Assembly (NCBI RefSeq): GCF_014356525.2
Contig: NC_052518.1
Location: 33,254,017 to 33,318,016, forward strand
Length of the DNA: 64,000 nucleotides
Source: Nilaparvata lugens
Taxonomy: Eukaryota > Arthropoda > Insecta > Hemiptera > Delphacidae
Direction of reading: 5' to 3'
Part shown: one piece after another, positions 46,546-55,530 of the stretch
How positions within the stretch are numbered: position 1 is the stretch's first letter
Layout of the letters: every line of letters begins with the position of its first letter
Notes under the pieces: generated by a model
The model's input: the letters and a program-made list of their open reading frames with translations, nothing else
Databases searched by the model: none
Told to the model about the DNA's origin: nothing
Program-made: the position numbers and the translations under genes

Positions 46546-47212
46546 CTGCAATAATATACTACTCATTTGCAAAAATATTACTGAGTAGAAAAATGTATCG
46601 TGATGTCTGTTGGTTGGAGCATAACTATCATAAAATTAGATGGGATCAAGGTGATTTGACTTATTCTGATGAACTGTTAGCATCATACTTGCAGAATTAT
46701 TTCACAATCTATACAAAGGGAAGAGAAAAATCACAGTTTTTGAAAAGGTTACACAACAATGTACAAACTATTCCGGAGAACTTTGAAAAACCAGACTATT
46801 CAATGTTTACAGATTCTTGGTGTTTTAGTGTATACAAAATTCATAACAAAATGAACAATGCCCGTTGTGCACTTTTTAGTGCATATCATTATTCGACAAT
46901 CTTGTTGAGTGAGAAGCAAACAGAGAGAAAGGAGAATAGTGCAGCAGCAGCAGCAAACAATTTGCAAAATTCCTATTATACATGTGAAAATAATAGAATG
47001 GAAAGTATGAAGCATTGTAATCTATACACAAAACAGCAAAGATGCAAGTATGCACAACAAGGATTCTATTTTGATGGAAAAACATTCTATGTGTTTATTG
47101 TGGATTTGATTTGAATTCGCATAGAGCAAGAGTATGCCGTCTAGCCTGTAGCGAAGGTGGAGGGGGACGGCGGAAACAAATAAATTCCACTGTTCTTGTA
47201 CCGCTCATTTAG
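46546..47212 (+). pseudogene. Cassette gene A, copy 2: N-truncated, BIR-like tail
   Basis: Homology to copy 1 starts near IIYYSFAKILLSRKMYRDVC. WLEHNYHKIRWDQGDLTYSD, IYTKGREKSQFLKRLHNNVQ and PENFEKPDYSMF follow, then RCALFSAYHYSTILL with the Cys intact, a poly-Ala/Gln linker, and CKYAQQGFYFDGKTF. One missing base near 47083 then shifts the frame to CVYCGFDL and SHRARVC, ending at TAG 47210-47212 with a tail (STVLVPLI) matching copy 1 (FSVLVLLV). 'A(Q)QGF(Y)(F/Y).G' plus C-x2-C and later H and C looks like a BIR zinc fold, but the C-to-H spacing is much shorter than in true BIRs. Its N-terminal third is replaced by the GC-rich island. Confidence 0.6.
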
Positions 47213-47241
47213 ATGTGAAGAAGCAGCAGCAGCAGAGTATA

Positions 47242-47562
47242 ATGAATCCTCAAACTTGGTCTTATGCACCAGTGTGCTTGGAAATAAAACTACAAGAGTA
47301 TATTGAATGGTATGAAATGTGTGAAAAAGCAATACATTCTGCTGAAGAGGGAAATAGTAAAAGTATTGCTAGACAATTGAAATCAATATTTTTAAATTCG
47401 GTGAATGTTAGTGATATCAGTGATTATTTAGCTTATTATAGACCATTTAGATTGAGTGTAGACAAACTGATAAAAATTGAAGAAGAAATATTGTTATCGG
47501 TACGTGAAACTGGAAGTGTGGAAGAAGAAGGAGAAGGGGAGCTAGTAGAAAGTGAGAGCTGA
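47242..47562 (+). CDS. Cassette gene B, copy 2 (intact)
   Basis: ATG at 47242 gives 106 residues and is the only gene of the cassette with no visible lesion. It starts MNPQTWSYAPVCLEIKLQEY, has SKSIARQLKSIFLNSVNVSD and YYRPFRLSVDKLIKIEEEIL, and ends in a very acidic tail (EEEGEGELVESES). Copy 1 at 44162 shares the start and the YYRPF block. No domain is recognised; mostly helical. It follows gene A by 29 bp and precedes gene C by 63 bp, the compact spacing of viral genomes. Confidence 0.6.
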   Translation: MNPQTWSYAPVCLEIKLQEYIEWYEMCEKAIHSAEEGNSKSIARQLKSIFLNSVNVSDISDYLAYYRPFRLSVDKLIKIEEEILLSVRETGSVEEEGEGELVESES

Positions 47563-47625
47563 ACGCTCAGTCTTCAACCGACAACAGCTTAGTTCAGTCA
47601 CACACACACGCACGCAACGAGAATC

Positions 47626-47990
47626 ATGGATTATCAACAGCGGAGTAACAGTGGGAATGATCGATATTTCAGTATGAAATCTTTCAATTATATTTCAAAA
47701 ACGGAATATCCGACGGTCTCACTCAAAGAACTTGTGCACAATTCATGGTACCGTGTTGTACCTTGTTGGTACCTTGTTGAACACAACAAGGACAACGTAT
47801 CATCATGAGGTTATACGATCTTGACAGCAATGGTGACTATTATTGTGAAGTTTACTTACCTGAGAAATTTCTAAGTGTTTTGAATGTGCAAACACTTGAT
47901 GATTTCAACAAACAAAAACTCTATCTGAAGTGTATACAACGAGAAGGTGAATCGCCTCTTGTTCTTTTAGAAGAAGAAAGGAATATATGA
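47626..47990 (+). pseudogene. Cassette gene C, copy 2 (split by one base)
   Basis: ATG at 47626 reads MDYQQRSNSGNDRYFSMKSF, then TEYPTVSLKELVHNSWYRVV, and stops at 47808. A frame overlapping by four bases (ATGA) then reads MRLYDLDSNGDYYCEVYLPE, FLSVLNVQTLDDFNKQKLYL and ends at 47990. Alignment with copy 1 (RIVMRLYEIN ... YLPEKYLSTLN) shows that these are two halves of one protein split by a single missing base near 47800, not two genes. An alternative, translational coupling at ATGA, fits less well. Confidence 0.55.
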
Positions 47991-48110
47991 ACAAAAATAA
48001 TAAAAAAAAACCTATTCCAATTTGTGCAATAGGCCTAATGTTGATTAACACTTTGTAAAGAATAACTATAGTATCTCTTTCCTGTATAGGGCTACTTGTA
48101 ATATAATATA

Positions 48111-48277
48111 AAGAAAATAAATAAAAATCTCAGTACCCTTTCTTTAAAATATTTTATCACAACATGTTTTGGTCATTTATGCCATTTTCATATCACTTGA
48201 AAATGGCATGAATGACCGAAAAATGTTGTGATAAAATATTTTAAAAAAAGAGTACTGAGATTTTTATTTATTTTCTT
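48111..48277. repeat. 167-bp near-perfect hairpin
   Basis: AATAAATAAAAATCTCAGTA on the left pairs with TACTGAGATTTTTATTTATT on the right; pairing continues through AAAATATTTTATCACAACAT and the complement ATGTTGTGATAAAATATTTT to a centre near TTCATATCACTTGAA. It starts about 120 bp after cassette gene C copy 2. It could be a small palindromic MITE or an expressed hairpin. Confidence 0.75.
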
Positions 48278-48539
48278 CATATTTATAACTATAGTAGTAT
48301 GTAGAATAGATTATCACTATATACAACCTATTATAGAAATTCAATTGATGTTTTTCAATATGGGGATAGCACATTAAAAAAAGCACCACCATTCCTTTTA
48401 CAGCATAGTGTGAAAAAAATAACATCTTATATTTCGACAAGAATATGAAATGTAATTTTTTTCATTCTTCCTGTGGTGGAGGAAAAAAAGGAGACTAATG
48501 TTATAGAATCGTCTAACTGTAGAAATTCGTACAAAGTTA

Positions 48540-48660
48540 TAATGGGAAAGCAAGCTAGTAGTAGTAGTTGCGAGTTTTGCCCACCAGTAGTAGTAGTTGC
48601 GAGTTTTGCCCACCAGTAGTTGAAATTGCATGTTTTGCCCAGTTGAAATTGCAAAAATTT
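48540..48660. repeat. Short tandem repeat (about 29 bp)
   Basis: GCGAGTTTTGCCCACCAGTA repeats with GTAGTAGTT spacers, then degenerates. Confidence 0.7.
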
Positions 48661-48835
48661 CTGAGATATCTGAGATTTTAAATATCTGAGATATCTGAGA
48701 TTTTTAATATCTGAGATATCTGAGATTTTAAATATCTGAGATATCTGAGATTTTAAATATCTGAGATATCTGAGATTTTAAATATCTGAGATATCTGAGA
48801 TTTTAAATATCTGAGATATCTGAGATTTAATATAT
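48661..48835. repeat. 25-bp tandem repeat, about seven copies
   Basis: The unit CTGAGATATCTGAGATTTTA plus AATAT repeats at exact 25-bp steps (48661, 48686, 48711 and on). Each unit holds the palindrome AGATATCT. Confidence 0.9.
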
Positions 48836-48859
48836 ATGAAATATCTAAATGTTGGGTTG

Positions 48860-49160
48860 GCAAGCCTGCTGCTGCTGCTGGCCCAAGCAGGTTGTGCACC
48901 TGCTGCTGGTCAACAAAGAAGGGGGACAAGCCTTCCTATTGGTGGGGGGCGTGACAGGTGCACCTGCTGCTGCTGGTCAACAAAGAAGGGGAACAAGCCT
49001 TACTATTGGTGGTGGGGCGTGACAGGTGCACCTGCTGCTGCTAGTCAACAAAGAAGGGGAACAAGCCTTCCTATTGGTGATGGTGGGGCGTGACAGGTGC
49101 TGCTGGTCAACAAAGAAGGGGTGTGTGCCTTCCTATTGATGGGGCCTATTGGTGGGGGCA
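48860..49160. repeat. GC-rich minisatellite, 62-68 bp units
   Basis: GGTCAACAAAGAAGGGGAAC, CCTTCCTATTGGTG and GGGGCGTGACAGGTGCACCT recur at 48911, 48978, 49046 and 49108. CTG triplet runs lie between them. Frames through it (48836-49093) are repeat-derived and not counted as genes. Confidence 0.85.
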
Positions 49161-52100
49161 ATATTCTTATGAAATTTCAATAGTATAATAAGTATGTGTC
49201 AAACATCCTGTATGCCAAATTTAAAATGAATTGGACAATTAGAAATAACCGGTCAATCACTTTTGACCAGCATAGTCAATAGGATTTTTAACACCTGATC
49301 ACCCCTAAACATCATTATATTTTCATGAAGTTTCAACAGTATGTTCAATATGTGTGAATTATCCTGTATGCCGAATTTGTAATGGATCAGACAATTAGAA
49401 ATAGCTGTTCAATAATTTTTGGTGCTGGTCAATAGGGTTTTTAAACCCCTAACCACACCTAAAAGTCCACATATTCTTATAAAATTTCAATAGTATAAGT
49501 ATGTGTGGATCATCCTGTATGCCAAATTTGAAACGAATCGGACAATTGGAAATACCCAGTCAATCACTTTTAATGCTGGTCAATGGGGTTTTCAACTTCT
49601 TACCACCCCTAATAGTCTACATATTTTTATGAAATTTCAATAGTATATAGGTAATGCATATGAGTGGATCATCCTCTATGCCAAATTTGAAACGAATTGG
49701 ACAATTGGAAATACCCAGTCAATCACTTTTTATGCTGCTCAATAGGAGTCTCAACCCCAAACCACCCCTAAACATCATTATAATTTGATGAAATTTCAAC
49801 AGTATGTTCAATATGTATGAATCATCCTGTATGCCAAATTTGAAACGAATCAGACAATTAGAAATACAGTCAATAACTTTTTATGCTTGTCAATAGGTTT
49901 TTCAACCCCTCACCACCCCTAAACATAATTATATTCTGATGAAATTTCAACAGTATGTTCAATATGTGTGAATTATCCTGTATGCCAAATTTGAAACGAT
50001 TTGGACAATTAAAAAAAACCAGGACAATGACTTTTTTTGCTGATCAATAGGGTTTTTAACCACTAATCACCCCCAAACATCATTATATCTTGATGAAATT
50101 TCAACAGCATGTTAATAATGTTCGAGTTATCCTGTATGCCAAATTTGAAACGAATTGGACAATCAGTAATACCTGGTCAATCACTTTTTATGCTATTCAA
50201 TAGGGTTTTCAACCTTTTAACACCCTATATAGTACACATATTCTTATGAAATTTCAATAGTATAATAGGTATGTGTAAATCAGCCAGTATGACGAATTTG
50301 GAATCAATCGGACAATTGGAAATACCCCATCAATCACTTTTTATGCTGGTCAATAGGGTTTTTAATCCTTGATCAACCCTAAACATCATTATATTTTGAT
50401 GAAATTCCAACAGTATGTTTAATATGTGTGAATTATCCAGTATGCCAGATTTGAAAAGAATCGGACAATCAGTGTTTATTCGACAGAGGCTGGACTGTAT
50501 CAAATACATCGAGAACTTTTTGGGGTTGTCTGGCATGGGTAGCAAGTTGAACAGTTTATATGGCTAAGTGCACAATAACATAGGCCTACCTCCTTCCTTC
50601 TAGGATCCCGGGTCCAGATCAAGATACGAGACAAGATGACACTTGTAATAAATCACAATAAATCAATAGATCATTTTGCAAAAATCGACATAGAGAGAAG
50701 TGAGCTGTTCGATTGACTCACAAACGGCAACTGGCGCGATTATGCTATATGCATCACCCTTCAATTGCCCCCTCCACCACACAACACCAGACAACAAAGA
50801 GGAACATTGATAGTTTCGTCCGAACAATCAAAAATACCAGGTCAATCACTTTTTATGCTGTTCAATAGGGTTTTTAACCCCTAACCAACCCTAAACATCA
50901 TTATATTCTGATGAAATTCCAACAATATGTTTAATATGTGTAAATTATCCAGTATGCCAGATTTGAAATGAATCATTCAATTAGAAATACCAGGTCAATC
51001 ACTTTTAATGCTGGTCAATATGGTTCTCAACCCATTACCACCACTAATAGTCCACATATTCTCACGAAATTTCAATAGTATAATGAGTATGTGTGAATCA
51101 ACCTCTATGCTAAATTTGAAATGAATTTGACAATCAGAAATACCCAGTCAATAACATTTTATGCTTGTCAATCTGGGTTTAAACCCTTACTATCCTTAAT
51201 AGTGCACTTATTCCTATAAAATTCCAAATGTGTGTGGAATATTTGTGAATTATCCTGTATGTCAAATTTGAAACAAATTGGACATTTTGAGATACCCAGT
51301 CAATCACTTTTTATGCTGTTCAATAGGGTTTTTAGCCCCTAACCACCCCTAAACATCATTATATTTTTATGAAACTCCAACAATATGTTTAATATGTGTA
51401 AATTATTCTGTATTTAAAATTTGAAACGAATTGGACAATTAGAAATACACGGTCAATAACTTTTTATGCTTGTCAATAGGGTTTTTAACCCCTAACCACC
51501 CCTAAACATCATTATATTCTGATGAAATTTCAACTGAATGTTCAATATGTGTGAATTATCGTGTATGCCAAATTTGAAACGAATTGGACAACCAGTAATA
51601 CCTGGTCAATCAATTTTTAAGCTTTTCAATAGGGTTTTCAAACCCTCAACACCCCATATACTCCACATATTCTTATGAAATTCCAATAGTATAATAGGTA
51701 TGTGTGAATCATCCTGTATGCCAAATTTGGAATAAATCGGTCAATTAGAAATACACGGTCAATCACTTTTCATGCTGGTCAATAGGGTTTTTAACCCCTA
51801 ACCACCCCTAAACATTATTATATTCTGATGAAATTTCAACAATATGTTAAATATGTGTAAATTATTCAGTATGCCTGATTTGAAATGAATCGTTCAATAA
51901 GAAATACCAGGTCAATCACTTTTTATGCTGGTCAATAGGGTTTTTAACCTCTACACCTGATAGTCCACATATTCTTATAAAATTCTGATAGTATTAGCAT
52001 GTGTGGATCATCCTGAGGTATGCCAAATTTGCAATGAATCAGACAATAAGAAATACCAGGTCAATCACTTTTTGATAGGGGTTTTAACCCCTAACCACCT

Positions 52101-53700
52101 CCAAACATCATTATATTTTGATGAAATTCCAACAGTATGTTTAATATGTGTAAATTATCCTGTATGCCAAATTTTAAATTGATCGGATAATCAGTATTAC
52201 CTAACAATCACTTTTTATGCTGTTTGATGGGGTTTTCAACCCCTAACACCCCAAATAGTCAACATATTCTTATGAAATTTCAATGGTATAATAAGTATGT
52301 GTAAATCATCCTGTATGCCAATTTTGAAACGAATCAGACAATTGGAAATACATGATCAATCGCTTTTAATGCTGGTCAATAGGGTTTTCAACCCCTTACC
52401 ACCACTAATAGTCCACATATTCTAATGAAATTTCAATAGTATAATGAGTATGTGTGAATCAATCTCTATGTCAAATTTGAAACGAATTCGACAATCGGGA
52501 ATACCCAGTCAACAACTTTTTATTCTTGTCAATAGGGGTTTAAACCCTTACCATCCCCAATAGTGGACATATTCCTATAAAATTCCAATATTGTGTGAAA
52601 TATGTGTGAATTATCCTGTATGCCAAATTTGAAACAAATCAGACAATTAGAAATAACCAGTCAATCACTTTTCATGCTGTTCAATAGGGTTTTTAACCCC
52701 TTACCACCCCTAAACATCATTATATTTTGATGAAATTTTTGATTATCCTGTATTCAAAATTTGAAACAAATTGGACAATTAGAAATACACGGTCAATAAC
52801 TTTTTATGCTTGTCAATAGGGTTTTCAACCCCTAACCACCCCTAAACATCATTATATTTTGATGAAATTCCAACAGTAGACAATAATGTTCGAATTATCC
52901 TGTATGCCAAATTTGGAACGATTTGGTCAATTAAAAAAACCAGGACAATGACTTTTTTTGCTGATTAATAGGGTTTTTAACCCCTAACCACCCCTAGACA
53001 TCATTATATTTTGATGAAATTTCAACAGTAAACAATAATGTTCGAATTATCCTGTATGCCAAATTCGGAAAGAATTGGACAATCAGTAATACCTGGTCAA
53101 TCACTTTTTATGCTGTTCAATAAGGTTTTCAACCTTTTAACACCCTATATAGTCCACATATTCTTATGAAATTTCAATAGTATAATAGGTATGTGTAAAT
53201 CAGCCTGTATGCAGAATTTGAAATGAATCGGACAATTGGAAATACCCCATCAATCACTTTTTATGCTGGTCAATAGGGTTTTTAACCCCTAATCACCCCT
53301 TAACATCATTATATTTTGATGAAACTCCAACAGTATGTTTAATATGTGTAAATTATCCTGTATTTAAAATTTGAAACGAATTGGACAATTAGAAATACAC
53401 GGTCAATAACTTTTCATGCTTGTCAATAGGTTTTTTAACCCCTAACCACCCCTAAACATAATTATATTTTGATGAAATTTCAACAGTATGTTCAATATGT
53501 GTGAATTATCCTGTATGCCAAATTTGAAACGATTTGGACAATTAAAAAAACCAGGACAATGACTTTTTCTGCTGATCAATAGGGTTTTTAACCCCTAACC
53601 ACCCCAAAACATCATTATATTTGTTTTTGAGAGAGTTTGTTTTTGATGAAATTCCAACAATATGTTTAATATGTGTAAATTATCCAGTATGCCAGATTTG
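49161..53700 (-). repeat. Satellite array, right arm, part 1 (inverted orientation)
   Basis: The same monomer family as 29921-42434 but in reverse complement: AATAGGGTTTTTAACCCCTA, GGTCAATCACTTTTTATGCT and ATCCTGTATGCCAAATTTGA recur in order. It is interrupted by a 348-bp unrelated insert at 50473-50820. Confidence 0.95.
50473..50820. other. Unidentified insert in the satellite
   Basis: Non-satellite sequence, less AT-rich, bounded by CGGACAATCA on the left and CGAACAATCA on the right, a possible 10-bp target duplication with one mismatch. A minus-strand frame starts MPDNPKKFSMYLIQSSLCRI but is short. No terminal repeats seen. Confidence 0.5.
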
Positions 53701-53705
53701 CAATG
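53701..53705. repeat. Target-site duplication (left), CAATG
   Basis: CAATG precedes the left LTR and is repeated after the right LTR at 57888-57892. Confidence 0.85.
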
Positions 53706-53869
53706 TGTAGTATACCAGAAACCAGATGTTATGCAAAACAGATGACATAAATCAGTTATAATATTTAATAGTTTGTTGATTGGAATTCACTCGATCCTAC
53801 ATGTTTTTTTTAGAGATTACACACGTTGAGTATTAATCTTTGAGACTTTTTTATTTCCAATATTCTACA
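53706..53869 (+). repeat. Left LTR (164 bp)
   Basis: Starts TGTAGTATACC and ends ATTCTACA, so the TGTAG/CTACA termini are inverted. It matches the right LTR except for about five substitutions. Confidence 0.95.
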
Positions 53870-53881
53870 TGGCGCAGTCGG
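53870..53881 (+). promoter_or_regulatory. Primer-binding site
   Basis: TGGCGCAGTCGG begins directly after the LTR. TGG is the complement of a tRNA CCA end. From memory this version resembles the tRNA-Ser-type site of 17.6/297 elements. Confidence 0.75.
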
Positions 53882-53889
53882 TTAATTAA

Positions 53890-55119
53890 AATCACAGTAA
53901 ATGTCAACCATTCGACGGAACAACCGAAGATTGGATATATTGGCACGAAAGGTTCAAGATTTTCCTACGAAATGGAAACATCAAAAACGAAGAAAAAAAA
54001 CGAGACATACTACTTGAGAATCTTGGACCGCAACCATTCAAGATAGTTTTCGATTCTATGCATCCGACCCCCATAAACAACATTGGATTTAATGATGCGA
54101 TAGAAGTCTTAAACAAATACTACACGAAACCACAAGCACCTCTATCCCAGAGAGTTTGTTTTCCTCAACGATTCCGGAATGAAGGTGAGACCATAACTCA
54201 ATTTGAACTAGATTTAAGGTTTCTCACAGGAAATTGTAATTTTGGTGATAACCTGGATGAACGTTTAAGAGATCAGTTCATATTAGGCATCAACAACGAT
54301 AGTTGGCAACTTGAGTTATTGAGAATGCATGCATCAACACAAACAACTTTCACAAAAATAGTAGAATCAGCAAAATTGCTAGAAACCGTTAACCTTCAAC
54401 AGCAAGAAATTAAAAACAGTTCTACAAATTTGAATAGAGTAAAAATTTCTGATAAACATCAGGCAATGGGATCCAACCCTCAAAAGTACAATGAAAAATA
54501 TGAAAAGAAATCGACTCTAAAATTGAACAAAAATACACATTGTCTCCATTGTGGAAACCGGCGACATTCTGATGGTGTCATGTGCACTGCAAATAACAAA
54601 TTTTGTAAAGCTTGCGGAGGTAAGAACCATTTTGCTAGAGCATGTCTAAAAGTAGGGAACGCTACAATTGTAAAAGACAAACAGATAAATAAGGTCCGCG
54701 AAAATTTATCAATAGAAGATGACAACCTGTCACTTTCCGATATTGAACATATAAGAACTCTGGAAAAAGGCTGTAAAGTAATGGTGAACGTTAAACTCAA
54801 CAACAACACAGTGAAAATGCTGTATGATCCAGGTGCTGCTTACAGCATTATTAACAAGAAATTATGGAAAAAAATTGGAAGTCCCATTTTAAAACCAACA
54901 AGAAACCTCACGGCATACACAGGGATTGACATTGAAACACTTGGAGAAACACATATAAATGTCAATGCTTTTGGTGACTCCAGGAAATTACCAGTAATCG
55001 TTATAAAGAAAGATGACATACCTTTGTTTGGACTTAATTGGGTCCTCAAATTCAATCTACCCTTACCTCCCGGTGCTGAAATATGCTCAGTAAAAAAAAC
55101 GATAAGCTCTCCACAATAA
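53890..55119 (+). CDS. Gag-protease polyprotein of the LTR element
   Basis: The frame opens after TAA at 53887-53889. The real Gag sequence is evident well upstream of the first in-frame ATG (54058): PFDGTTEDWIYWHERFKIFL is a capsid-type start. An ATG at 53901 is one frame off, so an early indel probably removed the start. Gag is followed by two zinc knuckles: C-x2-C-x4-H-x5-C (54541-54585, one residue longer than usual) and C-x2-C-x4-H-x4-C (54605-54646). The protease motif is DPGA (54826) where D(S/T)GA is expected, followed by LFGLNW. Packaging and RNA binding by Gag and polyprotein cleavage are inferred from family. The frame ends at TAA 55117-55119, and RT continues in the same frame. 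Confidence 0.85.
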   Translation, partial: NHSKCQPFDGTTEDWIYWHERFKIFLRNGNIKNEEKKRDILLENLGPQPFKIVFDSMHPTPINNIGFNDAIEVLNKYYTKPQAPLSQRVCFPQRFRNEGETITQFELDLRFLTGNCNFGDNLDERLRDQFILGINNDSWQLELLRMHASTQTTFTKIVESAKLLETVNLQQQEIKNSSTNLNRVKISDKHQAMGSNPQKYNEKYEKKSTLKLNKNTHCLHCGNRRHSDGVMCTANNKFCKACGGKNHFARACLKVGNATIVKDKQINKVRENLSIEDDNLSLSDIEHIRTLEKGCKVMVNVKLNNNTVKMLYDPGAAYSIINKKLWKKIGSPILKPTRNLTAYTGIDIETLGETHINVNAFGDSRKLPVIVIKKDDIPLFGLNWVLKFNLPLPPGAEICSVKKTISSPQ

Positions 55120-55530
55120 AAGAACTCAGTTTTGGTGAATAAAATAATCACAGATTTTTCTGATGTTTTCAATCCAAATCTGGGAACAATAAAGAACTGC
55201 AAGGTACTTTTCTACATGTCAAAAAATGCCATACCAATAGTTGCAAAACCATGTCCAGTTCCGTTTTCCTTAAGAAAAGCAGTAGAAATGGAACTACAAC
55301 GTTTAGTAGACAGTAATGTACTATCACCTGCAAACACAAGTGAAGAACCTATCACATGGTCCTCACCAATAGTTATTGTGGTGAAACCTACAGGAGCAGT
55401 CCGGATAAGTGCTGATTTTAAAACCACCATAAACAAGTTTATAAGTCCAGACAACTATCCCCTACCTAGGTTTGAAGAAATCACTTCAAAACTTACAGGA
55501 GGGAAAGAATTCACAATATTATTGATTTGA
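55120..55530 (+). pseudogene. Pol, N-terminal reverse transcriptase part
   Basis: In frame with Gag-protease and separated from it only by TAA. It reads IITDFSDVFNPNLGTIKNCK, then RKAVEMELQRLVDSNVLSPA, SSPIVIVVKPTGAVRISADF and the DNYPLPRFEEI block, all typical of Ty3/gypsy RT. It ends at 55530, where a one-base shift is needed to continue into IDLKDAYLQM. In intact relatives this is one pol ORF. Confidence 0.85.

Noticed and set aside
47805..47990. Independent small gene overlapping by ATGA
   Set aside because: Alignment with copy 1 shows it is the second half of gene C displaced by a missing base.
48836..49093. 85-codon frame starting MKYLNVGLASLLLLLAQAG, resembling a secreted protein
   Set aside because: The frame lies almost wholly in a 62-68-bp minisatellite; the signal-peptide look comes from CTG repeats.
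53840..54046. Separate small gene before gag
   Set aside because: It is the wrong frame over the true Gag N-terminal coding sequence.
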